The notes: generated by a model not told the origin, from the letters alone. A stretch of DNA of 43,184 nt from a bacterium (GCA_023246095.1 JAHFJA010000007.1:1-43184), one strand, 5' to 3'. Positions 1 to 7,833 are shown, numbered from the stretch's first letter. Numbers and translations are program-made.

Positions 1-1
1 T

Positions 2-121
2 GGAGCACCGGTCAGTGCCGGAAGAGCTGCTCTGCTCCTCAAAGCCTCGGTTGCTACCACGACTCCTGCGGGGGATGACTATGGAAATACCTTGACGTTT
101 ATTGCGGTGGGGACGTTTTAG
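2..121 (+). CDS. C-terminal fragment of an unknown protein
   Basis: An open frame runs from the window edge to a TAG at 119-121, giving 39 residues that end in NTLTFIAVGTF. The fragment is rich in Ala, Thr and Gly and ends in a beta-strand-like hydrophobic stretch, which would suit the last strand of a secreted or surface protein, but that is only an impression. It lies on the same strand as the next gene and stops just before that gene's promoter. No function can be assigned from so little sequence. Confidence 0.5.
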   Translation, partial: GAPVSAGRAALLLKASVATTTPAGDDYGNTLTFIAVGTF

Positions 122-150
122 TTGTCTTTTCCCTTTGCTTGGCCTATAAT
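122..150 (+). promoter_or_regulatory. Sigma70-type promoter for the DsbA-like gene
   Basis: TTGTCT at 122-127 and a perfect TATAAT at 145-150 are separated by 17 nt. The -10 box ends 32 nt before the ATG at 183, a distance repeated exactly at three other SD-less genes in the window. Confidence 0.7.
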
Positions 151-182
151 TGGTAAATATTACGCATAACCTTTCTTTTAAT

Positions 183-845
183 ATGTCAGCAAACATAAAG
201 CAGGTAATTTTTTGGGTTGTCGGTGCTTTGGTGCTTCTCGGTATAATAATTGCCATCGCTATTGCTACCTCACCTTCATCCAAACAAGGAGGCTCATCAA
301 CAAACCCAGTGAATGATACAAAACCCGTCTCGGACGATTGGATGAAAGGAAAAATAGATGCAAAGGTGCAAATTATCGAATATAGTGATTTGGAGTGTCC
401 TGCGTGTTCAGGATATGAACCAAAACTTAAACAATTGACCAGTGAATTTGGAGACAAGATCGGTTTGACGTATCGCCATTTTCCTTTGAAGACTATCCAC
501 AAGAATGCGGAACGTGCATCATGGGCGGCAGAGGCAGCGGGCGCACAAGGAAAGTTTTGGGAAATGCATGACAAACTTTTTGATACACAATCTCAATGGG
601 CAGATGAGGTTGATCCACTTGGTAAATTTGTAGGATTTGCAAAGGATCTTGGTCTTGATCAAGAAAAGTTTAAGACGGATTTCAATTCTCCATCCTTTCA
701 TGCAAAAGTTGACTCACAAGCTGCAGCCGGTGAGCGAGCAGGAGTTGATGCAACACCGACGTTGTTTCTTAATGGCACAAAATTGGAACTTCCACGAACC
801 TATGATGATCTTAAAAATGCTGTAAAAAAAGCATTAGGGGAGTAA
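183..845 (+). CDS. DsbA-like thiol:disulfide oxidoreductase, membrane-anchored
   Basis: This 220-aa protein has an N-terminal hydrophobic segment (about residues 8-29) that acts as signal anchor, then a low-complexity Ser/Gly/Asn linker, then a DsbA/thioredoxin_4 fold. The redox motif CPAC is at residues 72-75 and the cis-proline loop (ATPT, Pro192) precedes the last strands, as in DsbA-family enzymes. Family knowledge suggests it forms or shuffles disulfides in exported proteins outside the membrane. No DsbB or VKOR partner is visible here. I chose the ATG at 183: a TTG 33 nt upstream overlaps the -10 box and would not be transcribed. No SD precedes it. The exonuclease gene follows 42 nt later, possibly co-transcribed. 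Confidence 0.88.
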   Translation: MSANIKQVIFWVVGALVLLGIIIAIAIATSPSSKQGGSSTNPVNDTKPVSDDWMKGKIDAKVQIIEYSDLECPACSGYEPKLKQLTSEFGDKIGLTYRHFPLKTIHKNAERASWAAEAAGAQGKFWEMHDKLFDTQSQWADEVDPLGKFVGFAKDLGLDQEKFKTDFNSPSFHAKVDSQAAAGERAGVDATPTLFLNGTKLELPRTYDDLKNAVKKALGE

Positions 846-887
846 TTTGGCAGTGTACTGAATCGGTAGTAATCGGATGAATCTTAT

Positions 888-1709
888 ATGAAACTTCTTG
901 TTATTGATGGTCACAACTACTTATTTCGGTCGTATTATGGTGTGCCACCCGATCAGAGAGATGGGACAACTCCTCATCTTGTCTATACGTTTTTGGCCTC
1001 ATTGCGTCGGATGGTCAATGTATTAGAACCTACACACATCGCGATCGTATTTGATTCACAGACGGGAACCGCAGCAAAGAAAGTACAAAGAGAGGAATAC
1101 AAGGCAACGCGTCAGGAGCACGACGCGGATGTTTTTGAACAAAAGAAAATTTTAGACATGGTGTTAAAGAAAATTGGTATCTTTACTCTCGAGCATCCCG
1201 ACTATGAAGGGGATGACCTTATTGGGAGTATCGCCGTTCAATGTGTATCAAAAGGTCTGCCGACTCTCATAGCTTCAGCGGATTTTGATTTCTCACAATT
1301 AGTAACGTCTGATATCTCGCTTCTGCGAGAACATAAAGGTGAATATGACATTGTGACTCCTCAACGAGTGGAAGAACTATTTGGTATCAAGCCGAGCCAG
1401 TATGTTGATTACGTCTCGCTTAAAGGCGATAGTAGTGATAATATTAAAGGGATTAAGGGGGTCGGCCCAAAAGCGGCGAGTCAATTGATCAACCAGTGGG
1501 GGAGTTTGGAACAAATATTTGAAAACATTGATTTTCTCCCCGAAAAATGGGCACGCTTATTCGAACACGAACACCAACGAATAATACAGGTGCGTGATTT
1601 TTTAAGAATTAATCATTCTATAACACTACTTCCTTCCTCATCACAATCATTTGAATTTTCGCGAGCCTCTCTAATGGCTCCGACACGATCGTTTTTGGAT
1701 ACCATATGA
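888..1709 (+). CDS. Stand-alone 5'-3' exonuclease / flap endonuclease
   Basis: The 273-aa product matches the N-terminal nuclease domain of DNA polymerase I without any polymerase part. It starts with the LLVIDGHNYLFR motif, carries the metal-binding acid cluster YEGDD (canonical YEADD) near residue 104, ADFDFSQLV (canonical GDKDxxQLV, both aspartates kept), and GDSSDNIKGIKGVGPKAA, the last metal-site aspartates plus the H3TH DNA-binding motif. All expected catalytic acids are present. The family removes RNA primers and flaps during lagging-strand maturation and repair. A separate exonuclease is common in reduced genomes. Its TGA stop overlaps the next ATG (ATGA at 1706-1709), which implies translational coupling to the CAP-domain gene. 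Confidence 0.9.
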   Translation: MKLLVIDGHNYLFRSYYGVPPDQRDGTTPHLVYTFLASLRRMVNVLEPTHIAIVFDSQTGTAAKKVQREEYKATRQEHDADVFEQKKILDMVLKKIGIFTLEHPDYEGDDLIGSIAVQCVSKGLPTLIASADFDFSQLVTSDISLLREHKGEYDIVTPQRVEELFGIKPSQYVDYVSLKGDSSDNIKGIKGVGPKAASQLINQWGSLEQIFENIDFLPEKWARLFEHEHQRIIQVRDFLRINHSITLLPSSSQSFEFSRASLMAPTRSFLDTI

Positions 1710-3079
1710 AAAATTTTATTAAAGGGTATTGGGGGTATTTTTTTGTCATGTGCGTCATGGTCGGGGTTTTCTCACTCGCTGGGGTAACGGATGCTGCAAC
1801 AATGGCACAGCGTATGGCGGGGCGCATACTTTTGCAAGTGCAGTCGAAGGGTGAAGGATGGTATGTTCATCCAACAGAATTGCATCGATATTATCTTGGG
1901 CGGCCAAACGATGCTTTTTCAATTATGCGTTCAACGGGGCTTGGGGTCACCAACGCCAATCTGAATCGTATTGCGGTTTCCGGGTCAACTGGCATAGGAG
2001 ACACAACCTTTGCCAAAAGTCTGTCGGGAAGGATCTTATTACAAGTACAATCGAATGGCGAGGCATGGTATGTCTATCCAGTTAATCTAAAACGATATTA
2101 TCTGGGACGTCCTACTGATGCATTCGCGCTAATGCGCACATTGGGTTTAGGTATTACGGATAGTGATATTTCTACTATTCCTGTTCATGTCGATTCTTCT
2201 GTTCCTGTACCGGTAAGTACGACAGTACCCGATACAACTCTTACTGATAATTATGAAGCTCAGCGCACAACGATTCTTACCGACCTTAATGTACAGCGTA
2301 ATTCGCATGGCCTTGCTTCGGTAAAACTTTCAGCTCTATTGTCCCAGGCTGCTCAGAATCATAGTGACGATATGACATCAAAAGGATATTACTCTCTTAC
2401 CTCGCCTGATGGAACAAAAGCGACCGAGCGTGTGGCAGTGGTTGGGTATAAAGCTCACAGTGTGGCGGTCTGGCTCGATTCAGTTCCTAATGGCGCGTCA
2501 GCAGTTATTTCTCAGTGGATGACGAAGTCACCTGCCAATTTTTCGACATTAGCGTTAAGTAATGATTATCGTGAAATAGGCGTCGGAGTTGCCACTGTTA
2601 ACGGTACGTCTGCTTATGTCATTATCTTTGCCATGTCCGATGCAGATTATTTCAGCACTTTCACCGATGCCCTTGCCGATCTTAGTAAAGTGCGCAATGA
2701 TATGCTCGTCCGAGTGAATCAGGAACGTCAAAATGTGGGTCTATCACCTCTTGTCTTTAACGATAAACTTAACATTGCTTCACAAGGCCACACTGATGAT
2801 ATGCTTGCTCAAGGGTATTACAGTCATAATTCTCTTGATGGCCGCACTCCTGCCATGCGCATTACGGCTACAGGGTATCTCTATCAAGCAATGGGGGAAA
2901 ATATTGCAAAAGGCCAGCGAACTGTGAAGGAAGTCATGGATGATTGGATGGCAAGTCCGGAGCATCGCGCAAACATTCTTAATCCGTTTTATGAAGATAT
3001 AGGGATAGGACTTTCATTTGGAAAGAACACGAACGGGTATGAGATCTTATGGGGACAAGACTTTGGAAAACCACGATAA
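1706..3079 (+). CDS. Secreted protein with two GRILLQV repeats and two CAP domains
   Basis: The 457-aa protein has a signal peptide (residues 1 to about 30). Two copies of a roughly 52-aa repeat follow (residues 39-89 and 107-159; DNA 1820-1972 and 2024-2182), each with GRILLQVQ, G..WYV.P, YYLGRP.DAF and GLG(V/I)T. Two CAP/SCP domains follow. The second (about 330-455) keeps the family residues His362, Glu398 in GENI, and His420 in SPEHRANIL. The first (about 183-310) keeps NHSDDM but has SPANFSTL where the second histidine should be and no GEN motif, so it is probably degenerate. CAP proteins of bacteria are extracellular with varied or unknown roles. The same repeat occurs twice each in the proteins at 26059 and 27387. 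Its start overlaps the exonuclease stop. Confidence 0.85.
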   Translation: MKNFIKGYWGYFFVMCVMVGVFSLAGVTDAATMAQRMAGRILLQVQSKGEGWYVHPTELHRYYLGRPNDAFSIMRSTGLGVTNANLNRIAVSGSTGIGDTTFAKSLSGRILLQVQSNGEAWYVYPVNLKRYYLGRPTDAFALMRTLGLGITDSDISTIPVHVDSSVPVPVSTTVPDTTLTDNYEAQRTTILTDLNVQRNSHGLASVKLSALLSQAAQNHSDDMTSKGYYSLTSPDGTKATERVAVVGYKAHSVAVWLDSVPNGASAVISQWMTKSPANFSTLALSNDYREIGVGVATVNGTSAYVIIFAMSDADYFSTFTDALADLSKVRNDMLVRVNQERQNVGLSPLVFNDKLNIASQGHTDDMLAQGYYSHNSLDGRTPAMRITATGYLYQAMGENIAKGQRTVKEVMDDWMASPEHRANILNPFYEDIGIGLSFGKNTNGYEILWGQDFGKPR

Positions 3080-3085
3080 TTGTTT

Positions 3086-3391
3086 ATGAATAAAAAAATA
3101 CGAGTGTGTGATGGTGGGTCGTGTCTTTATGATGGGGCAGTGAAAATTCTGCGTACGATTGAAGAACAGACTGGCCTCGCGCCAGGACAATCAAATAATG
3201 AATATGATTTCGACCGATGTGATTGCACTGGCCATTGTGGTATGGGCCCAAACGTTGTCGTTGACGATGAAGTGGTGATTCACGAGGCAGAAGAGGAGAC
3301 GGTTATGGAAAAAATCAACAAGAAAGAAGGTGCACCACTGATACAAGGGGTTGATGTTGATATTGATGCGATTATGAAAGATTTGGTATAA
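3086..3391 (+). CDS. Thioredoxin-like [2Fe-2S] ferredoxin
   Basis: This 101-aa protein resembles the thioredoxin-like ferredoxins related to the NuoE fold. It shows VCDGGSC near the N-terminus, and C-TGH-C-GMGPNV (a CxxxC pair followed by the typical G.GP turn) about 45 residues later. These four cysteines are the expected cluster ligands; the first pair is spaced more tightly (C-x4-C) than in some relatives. It would act as a soluble electron carrier; no partner is evident next door. I chose the ATG at 3086, six nt after the CAP gene's stop; a TTG directly adjoining that stop is in frame but less likely. A terminator follows closely, ending this operon. Confidence 0.8.
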   Translation: MNKKIRVCDGGSCLYDGAVKILRTIEEQTGLAPGQSNNEYDFDRCDCTGHCGMGPNVVVDDEVVIHEAEEETVMEKINKKEGAPLIQGVDVDIDAIMKDLV

Positions 3392-3395
3392 ATAT

Positions 3396-3415
3396 AACCC
3401 CTCTTTTGAGGGGTT
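3396..3415 (+). terminator. Rho-independent terminator after the ferredoxin gene
   Basis: A perfect 8-bp stem AACCCCTC/GAGGGGTT with a TTTT loop begins 5 nt after the ferredoxin stop, followed by an A/T tract with a run of six T (3425-3430). It separates the plus-strand operon from the convergent epimerase gene. Confidence 0.75.
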
Positions 3416-3432
3416 ATTAAAAATATTTTTTA

Positions 3433-4089
3433 TCAGTATTTTGGTAGGTAGTTTCCAGCGTTGAGAGCTTCATCGAGTGTAGGAAAATTGGTGTCTCTCG
3501 GGTTTACGATAAGATTACCAATCTTAAATGGAGAATAGACGTTAAACACATTCATAATGCGATGATCTTTGAAGGTAATACCCCTGTCTTCTTCTGGAAG
3601 ATATACTTCGTCACAGAGATACTGATATCGTGTATTGTTTTCGAGAGCGAGAAAACCGTGGGCTACTCCTTTCGGCGCATGAAGCATTATTCCACAGGTT
3701 GGTTCGAGTATACAGGAAACTACGTTTCCAAATGTGGGTGACCCGACCCGCGTATCCAAAACGACGACCAGTGCTATTCCCGCATAACATTCAACGATCT
3801 TTGCTTGTGGGTGGTCGCTTTGAAAATGCAATCCGCGAAATACTCCTTCTTTACGAGATAGACTTTTATTTATCTGTTTAATAACAAACGGGATTCCTAT
3901 ATCTGAAAATTTTTCAACATGATACGACTCCCAGTTTGAACCCCGTTTTACAGGATTATCGGAAAATTGATCATCGAAACGCTCTGCATCGGGATCAATT
4001 GCATAACAACCTTCAATGTCATTACGTTTTCCCGTAAACTGTGTGGACATCCAGATTGTTGGTTTTGAATGAACTATGCGTTCTTCCAT
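3433..4089 (-). CDS. RmlC-like dTDP-4-dehydrorhamnose 3,5-epimerase family protein
   Basis: The 218-aa cupin resembles RmlC. It contains VFRGLHFQ (canonical RGLHYQ, with the catalytic-region histidine), a VVVLDTRVGSPTFG strand pair, PKGVAHGFLAL, and a YLPEEDRGITFKD segment equivalent to the YxPxxExGI motif. The family epimerises C3 and C5 of a dTDP-ketosugar on the way to dTDP-L-rhamnose or a related deoxysugar. No rmlA, rmlB or rmlD is in the window. The N-terminus is about 40 residues longer than usual. I placed the start at the ATG at 4089 because a GAGGAG SD lies about 8 nt upstream and the promoter -10 is at 4124-4129, so an in-frame start at 4152 would lie outside the transcript. Confidence 0.82.
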   Translation of the reverse strand: MEERIVHSKPTIWMSTQFTGKRNDIEGCYAIDPDAERFDDQFSDNPVKRGSNWESYHVEKFSDIGIPFVIKQINKSLSRKEGVFRGLHFQSDHPQAKIVECYAGIALVVVLDTRVGSPTFGNVVSCILEPTCGIMLHAPKGVAHGFLALENNTRYQYLCDEVYLPEEDRGITFKDHRIMNVFNVYSPFKIGNLIVNPRDTNFPTLDEALNAGNYLPKY

Positions 4090-4123
4090 TGTTGTTTCTC
4101 CTCTATTAAAATAATCTGCCCCT

Positions 4124-4152
4124 ACTTTAAGGGACGAATTTGGTTTTGTCAA
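4124..4152 (-). promoter_or_regulatory. Promoter for the epimerase gene
   Basis: Read on the minus strand, TTGACA (4152-4147) and TAAAGT (4129-4124) are separated by 17 nt. The predicted transcript starts near 4117 and includes the SD of the ATG at 4089. Confidence 0.75.
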
Positions 4153-4175
4153 CCCCTGTTTGTCCTATAAAACCA

Positions 4176-4184
4176 TGCTATAAT
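4176..4184 (+). promoter_or_regulatory. Extended -10 promoter for the 4211-5984 operon
   Basis: TGC-TATAAT at 4176-4184 is an extended -10 element (TGn before the hexamer). There is no good -35 at the normal distance, which such promoters tolerate. The ATG lies 26 nt beyond the hexamer and no SD is present. Confidence 0.6.
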
Positions 4185-4210
4185 GATTTCATTGTTCATA
4201 ATTTTCATGT

Positions 4211-4564
4211 ATGTCCGCACTTCAAGAAACATTCGAGCGTGTTGAAAAAAAGAAAGACGAGCAGCGTAAGATCCGTGCTCAAATTAAAGAAGCACAGGAC
4301 GGCTCACAGTCTTATAAACGAATCAAAGAAGAAGGTCAAGCCCTTAAAGCTCGGAAGCAAAAGGTCGAGCAAGAGCTCCATAATGAATTTTTTTCAGAAT
4401 ACGAGCGTCTTGATAAATTAGCCCGTGATATTAAAGATGATCTTCAGATGCTTTCTGACCTTGCACTTACCTGCATAGCAAAAGGACAGACTGTTGAGGT
4501 AAAAGGACAGGATGATGTTGATTACGCACCATTATTCTCTGTTCGATTCAAAAAAGTGACATAG
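4211..4564 (+). CDS. Coiled-coil protein of unknown function
   Basis: I do not recognise this 117-aa protein. Residues 1 to about 85 are highly charged (Lys, Glu, Gln) with heptad-like spacing and are probably a continuous helix or coiled coil. A short hydrophobic segment and a compact tail ending in APLFSVRFKKVT follow. It has no signal peptide. It is the first gene of an operon with the VIT-type transporter (1-nt gap) and a methyltransferase (6-nt gap). The tight spacing suggests joint expression but does not reveal its role. Confidence 0.75.
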   Translation: MSALQETFERVEKKKDEQRKIRAQIKEAQDGSQSYKRIKEEGQALKARKQKVEQELHNEFFSEYERLDKLARDIKDDLQMLSDLALTCIAKGQTVEVKGQDDVDYAPLFSVRFKKVT

Positions 4565-4565
4565 T

Positions 4566-5285
4566 ATGCATCTTTCCCACGATAAAGAATACATTCATCA
4601 TCTCAATCCTCGTATTTCTTCACGGGTGCGCGAGACGGTGTTTGGTATGGAAGATGGACTGGTATCAACGATGGGGGCGATTACCGGAATTGCCGCGGCA
4701 ACCCGTGATCCGTTTATTGTTTTACTCTCAGGCTTCGTTATTGTGGCAGTGGAGTCAGTTTCAATGGGGGTTGGGTCGTATCTTTCAAGTAAGTCAGAAA
4801 AAGAGGTTAAATTAAATAAAATCAGAGAAGAAAAGCAAGAATTGAAGGATTACCCTCAATCAGAAGAAGATGAATTGTACGCACTTTACGTTGAAAGCGG
4901 CTGGTCAGAGGAATTGGCCAAAAAAATGGTAAAAGAAGCGTCAAAAAAACCGGCGTTGTTTCTCAATGAGATGGCGTTTCATGAGCTTAAAATTATCCCT
5001 GATAATCTCGAAGCACCTTTGGATAACGCGGTTTTCATGGGAATATCTTACGTGATCGGCGGTGCGGTTCCACTGCTTCCATATCTTTTTTTGCCGGTAC
5101 CTATTGCATTGATGCTTTCAGTTCCTTTTACAATGATCGGAATATTTGTACTTGGTGTGGTGACAACAAAATTTACGGGGCGCACATGGTGGAAGGCGGG
5201 TGTTGAGATGTTTCTCCTTGCAAGCGCGGCGGCATTGGTCGGATATGGAGTGGGAAGGCTTGCTGATATGGTTATTCCCCATTAA
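4566..5285 (+). CDS. VIT1/CCC1-family membrane transporter (Fe2+/Mn2+)
   Basis: The 239-aa protein matches the VIT1/CCC1 family. The N-terminus has RETVFGMEDGLVSTMGAITG, the family signature on the first helix, then a second helix with SVSMGVGSYLSSKSEKEV. A cytosolic metal-binding helical region rich in Glu follows (about residues 75-150), and then three C-terminal hydrophobic helices. Family members move ferrous iron or manganese out of the cytosol; bacterial substrates are less certain. It follows the coiled-coil gene by one nt, has no SD, and is probably translated by coupling. The methyltransferase starts 6 nt after its stop. Confidence 0.88.
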   Translation: MHLSHDKEYIHHLNPRISSRVRETVFGMEDGLVSTMGAITGIAAATRDPFIVLLSGFVIVAVESVSMGVGSYLSSKSEKEVKLNKIREEKQELKDYPQSEEDELYALYVESGWSEELAKKMVKEASKKPALFLNEMAFHELKIIPDNLEAPLDNAVFMGISYVIGGAVPLLPYLFLPVPIALMLSVPFTMIGIFVLGVVTTKFTGRTWWKAGVEMFLLASAAALVGYGVGRLADMVIPH

Positions 5286-5291
5286 AAATAT

Positions 5292-5984
5292 ATGGCACAA
5301 AGTGAAGTATGGGAGAGGGAATATAAACAACAATTGCTTGTCACTCGGGGTGAACAACCACAGGCAAGTGTTGCACGATTTTTTAAAACATTACGCAAAG
5401 AGAAGATCACACTCGAAGGGGTATATGTTCTTGATTTGGGGTGCGGGATAGGTCGTAACGCGCTTTATTGTGCACAGCAAGGTGCAATAGTAGTTGGTAT
5501 TGAGATTTCAAAAGAAGCATTGAAGATCGCAAAGGAACGGATGAGAGAGGCAAAAGTGAAGGTTGAATATGTCCATGGTGACATCGGGTCAGTACTCCCT
5601 TTTGGTGACAATTTTTTTGATGTTATCTTGGATGTAACTTCGTCAAATTCACTTTCAGAATCGGAACGGGCGATATATCTTCAAGAGACTACACGCGTCT
5701 TGCAGCCCGATGGCCGTATGTTTGTTCGTGCTTTATGTAAAGATGGGGATGTAAACGCAAAACGACTTCTCAAAGACCATCCGGGAAAAGAAAAAGACAC
5801 CTATATCATGCCTGAATTAGGTCTGGTAGAGAGAGTATTTTCTCGTGAGGATTTTCTTACTGCATACAAACCGTATTTTAATGTTTATTTTTTTGAAAAA
5901 GAAACACACTACTCAATGTTTAATGGTACACGATATCGGCGGAATTACTGGATTGCGTATATGAAGAAGAATTTAGATGCCTAG
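5292..5984 (+). CDS. Class I SAM-dependent methyltransferase
   Basis: The 230-aa protein has the Rossmann methyltransferase motif I VLDLGCGIGRNA (about residues 47-58), motif II with an acidic end of strand two (VGIEIS), and a later DVILDVTSSNSL segment equivalent to motif IV. It belongs to the Methyltransf_11/25 group, which methylates small molecules, lipids or proteins; nothing in the sequence names the substrate. The N-terminal 40 residues (EVWEREYKQQLL) are helical and may form a substrate cap. It ends the operon begun at 4211 and its 3' end overlaps the convergent ABC-F gene by 12 bp, so no terminator lies between them. Confidence 0.85.
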   Translation: MAQSEVWEREYKQQLLVTRGEQPQASVARFFKTLRKEKITLEGVYVLDLGCGIGRNALYCAQQGAIVVGIEISKEALKIAKERMREAKVKVEYVHGDIGSVLPFGDNFFDVILDVTSSNSLSESERAIYLQETTRVLQPDGRMFVRALCKDGDVNAKRLLKDHPGKEKDTYIMPELGLVERVFSREDFLTAYKPYFNVYFFEKETHYSMFNGTRYRRNYWIAYMKKNLDA

Positions 5985-7400
5985 TTCGTCTACCTCTCCC
6001 AACTGCTGCAAAAAATACCGATCATGTGATACAACCAAAATGCCTCCTTGGTAATCTCTTAATGCGTGCTCAATTGCTTCTCGCGATGGAATGTCGAGAT
6101 GGTTCGTCGGTTCATCAAGAATAAGAAGATCGTGTTCTTTCTGCATCAATTTCGCAAATGATAATCGTACTCGTTCACCAAAACTCAACGACTCAATTTT
6201 CTTGTAAATATCGTCGTTTGAGAAGAGAAATCCTCCTAGTACCGATCGTGCCCTTTCCAGCGTGAGAGATGTGTTGCTTCTTTGTATTTCCTCAAGCACG
6301 TTTTTTGCCGGGTCAAGAGTCTCGTTGGTCTGACTGAAATATCCCACACAAACATTATCGCCGATTTTCACTTCACCAGCGTCAGGCAATACTTCACTCA
6401 TTACAATTTTGAGCAGTGTAGACTTTCCGCTACCGTTTTGTCCTGATATACAAAGTCGCTCGTGTCCGCGTACCTCAAAAGAGATATCACGAAATAATTC
6501 ACGACCCGCAAATGATTTTTCAAGAGATTCAACCCTAAGAAGCAGCTTGCCAGTGTGTGTACTTCCCCCAAACCGAGCTGACTTCATGGTTTTGTTGTCG
6601 CTAGGTTTTACAATCGCTTTGTCGTAAATTTCACGTTGGATTCGCTTTTCCATTTGTCGTACTTGTCGACCTTTCGCAGGATCAACAAAGATGCTTGCTT
6701 CTTGGCGTTTGAGCGCAAGCCATTGCTCTAGCCGTCGTTTTTCTCGTTGTTGAAGTTCATAATCCTTTTCCCATTGCGCACGGCGTGCGCCACGTTCCTC
6801 TAGATACGCATCATAATTGCCTACATACTGTTCGATAGTGTGATTTGCAGGATCAAACTCAATAATACGACTTACAGTAGCATTAAGAAACGATCGGTCA
6901 TGAGAAACAATCAATGCGCTTCCAGAAAACTTCCGCACAAATGATTCAAGCCAGTCAATTCCTTCGCTGTCTAAATTGTTAGTCGGTTCATCCATGAGAA
7001 GGAGGGTGGGTTGTGCACTGAGGGTCTTTATGAGTGCGAGGCGGGTTTTCTGACCACCACTTAATGAACCTATCGTTTGATTGACGTCCATATCGCCAAG
7101 ACCGAGTTTGCCTAACAATGCCCATCCTTGTGGATGAGAGGGAAGTTCAAGATAATCTTCAAGAGTGCTGTTGTTGGGGGCATCTATCGTTTGTGGAAGG
7201 TATCCGACGATTTCCCGATCGAGCGTGATAGTGCCCGCATCTGGTTTCATTTGACCGGCGATTAGTTTGAGTAAAGTTGATTTGCCCGATCCGTTTTGGC
7301 CTATAATACCTACTTTCTCGCCCGCGCGTACGATAAAATTCAAGTCTTGAAAGAGAGACTTGCCGTAAATAGACGCACTGAGGTTGTTGATAACGATCAT
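5973..7400 (-). CDS. ABC-F family ATPase (ribosome-associated)
   Basis: The 475-aa protein has two ABC ATPase domains and no membrane segments. Domain 1 has GQNGSGKST, SLSGGQKTRLAL and LLMDEPTNNLD; domain 2 has GQNGSGKST, SLSFGERVRLSF and LLILDEPTNHLD. A charged linker of about 80 residues lies between. ABC-F proteins bind the ribosomal E site; some are translation factors and others protect against antibiotics. This sequence does not say which. The ATG at 7400 begins the normal MIVINNLSASIYG start, without an SD. An in-frame TTG at 7460 with GAGG nine nt upstream would add 20 residues and would be read through a terminator hairpin in the leader. See the findings on this leader. Confidence 0.9.
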   Translation of the reverse strand: MIVINNLSASIYGKSLFQDLNFIVRAGEKVGIIGQNGSGKSTLLKLIAGQMKPDAGTITLDREIVGYLPQTIDAPNNSTLEDYLELPSHPQGWALLGKLGLGDMDVNQTIGSLSGGQKTRLALIKTLSAQPTLLLMDEPTNNLDSEGIDWLESFVRKFSGSALIVSHDRSFLNATVSRIIEFDPANHTIEQYVGNYDAYLEERGARRAQWEKDYELQQREKRRLEQWLALKRQEASIFVDPAKGRQVRQMEKRIQREIYDKAIVKPSDNKTMKSARFGGSTHTGKLLLRVESLEKSFAGRELFRDISFEVRGHERLCISGQNGSGKSTLLKIVMSEVLPDAGEVKIGDNVCVGYFSQTNETLDPAKNVLEEIQRSNTSLTLERARSVLGGFLFSNDDIYKKIESLSFGERVRLSFAKLMQKEHDLLILDEPTNHLDIPSREAIEHALRDYQGGILVVSHDRYFLQQLGEVDELGI

Positions 7401-7419
7401 ATGATTATAATTATATAGT

Positions 7420-7447
7420 AAAAAAGCCCGGCGAGTGCCGAGCTTTT
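7420..7447 (-). terminator. Terminator hairpin inside the ABC-F leader (possible attenuator)
   Basis: On the minus transcript an 11-bp stem (7447-7437 with 7432-7422, one G-U pair, loop 7436-7433) is followed directly by six U (7425-7420). It stands 20 nt upstream of the ABC-F ATG and downstream of the predicted promoter at 7615-7587, so it can end transcription before the gene. On the plus strand the same pair is C-A, so the hairpin favours the minus transcript. A second hairpin (7487-7480 with 7452-7445, 8 bp) abuts it. Confidence 0.65.
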
Positions 7448-7586
7448 CTGTATAGTTCAAGGATTTTTACCTCATTATGTACAGAAATATTCGCCCAGCA
7501 CAAAACAACCTGCAGTCTTTGCTGATCGAATAAAATCTACGAGTAGAATTTTTTTTACTTCCATAAAATTTTGGTAACTTGATAAG

Positions 7587-7615
7587 ACTATAGCGTAGAT
7601 TTAAAAAAAATGCAA
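7587..7615 (-). promoter_or_regulatory. Promoter for the ABC-F leader transcript
   Basis: On the minus strand TTGCAT (7615-7610) and TATAGT (7592-7587) are 17 nt apart. The predicted start near 7580 gives a leader of about 180 nt. It stands back to back with the plus-strand promoter at 7626-7654, 10 bp between the two -35 boxes. Confidence 0.65.
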
Positions 7616-7625
7616 CATCGCCAAC

Positions 7626-7654
7626 TTGACAGAATCGAAAAAATAGTGTAGAGT
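7626..7654 (+). promoter_or_regulatory. Promoter for the small peptide gene and ABC exporter
   Basis: TTGACA (7626-7631) and TAGAGT (7649-7654) are 17 nt apart. The -10 ends 32 nt before the ATG of the 48-codon frame at 7687. Confidence 0.65.
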
Positions 7655-7686
7655 AGGAATCACTGATTATTGTCAGCCTAAATTAT

Positions 7687-7833
7687 ATGACCAACAACAC
7701 GAACAACTTGATGTTGACGCAACTCCTAGGAGCTGTGAATACCAACGCTATGAGCGGTGGTGTGCTTGTTGCTGTTTCTGTACAGGCTGCCCCAAAACAG
7801 GGAGGATATTTCTTAATGAACATGAAGCCATAA
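7687..7833 (+). CDS. 48-aa peptide upstream of an ABC exporter
   Basis: A 48-codon frame lies between the promoter at 7626-7654 and the exporter gene. The peptide is Asn-rich at the start (MTNNTNNL), has a hydrophobic middle with SGG near residues 23-25 and QGG at 38-40, and ends FLMNMKP; it has no cysteine. There is no SD, but the ATG sits 32 nt after the -10 box, exactly as at three clearly real genes here. Two readings are open: a secreted or modified peptide exported by the neighbouring transporter (SGG could be a double-glycine-like cleavage site), or a leader peptide whose translation controls the hairpins at 7803-7888. I do not recognise a homologue. Other frames across this stretch look like chance. 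Confidence 0.5.
   Translation: MTNNTNNLMLTQLLGAVNTNAMSGGVLVAVSVQAAPKQGGYFLMNMKP

Noticed and set aside
1706-3079. Frameshift or gene fusion to explain the two CAP domains
   Set aside because: The frame is continuous, with one signal peptide and a normal linker; the first CAP domain looks diverged rather than broken by mutation.
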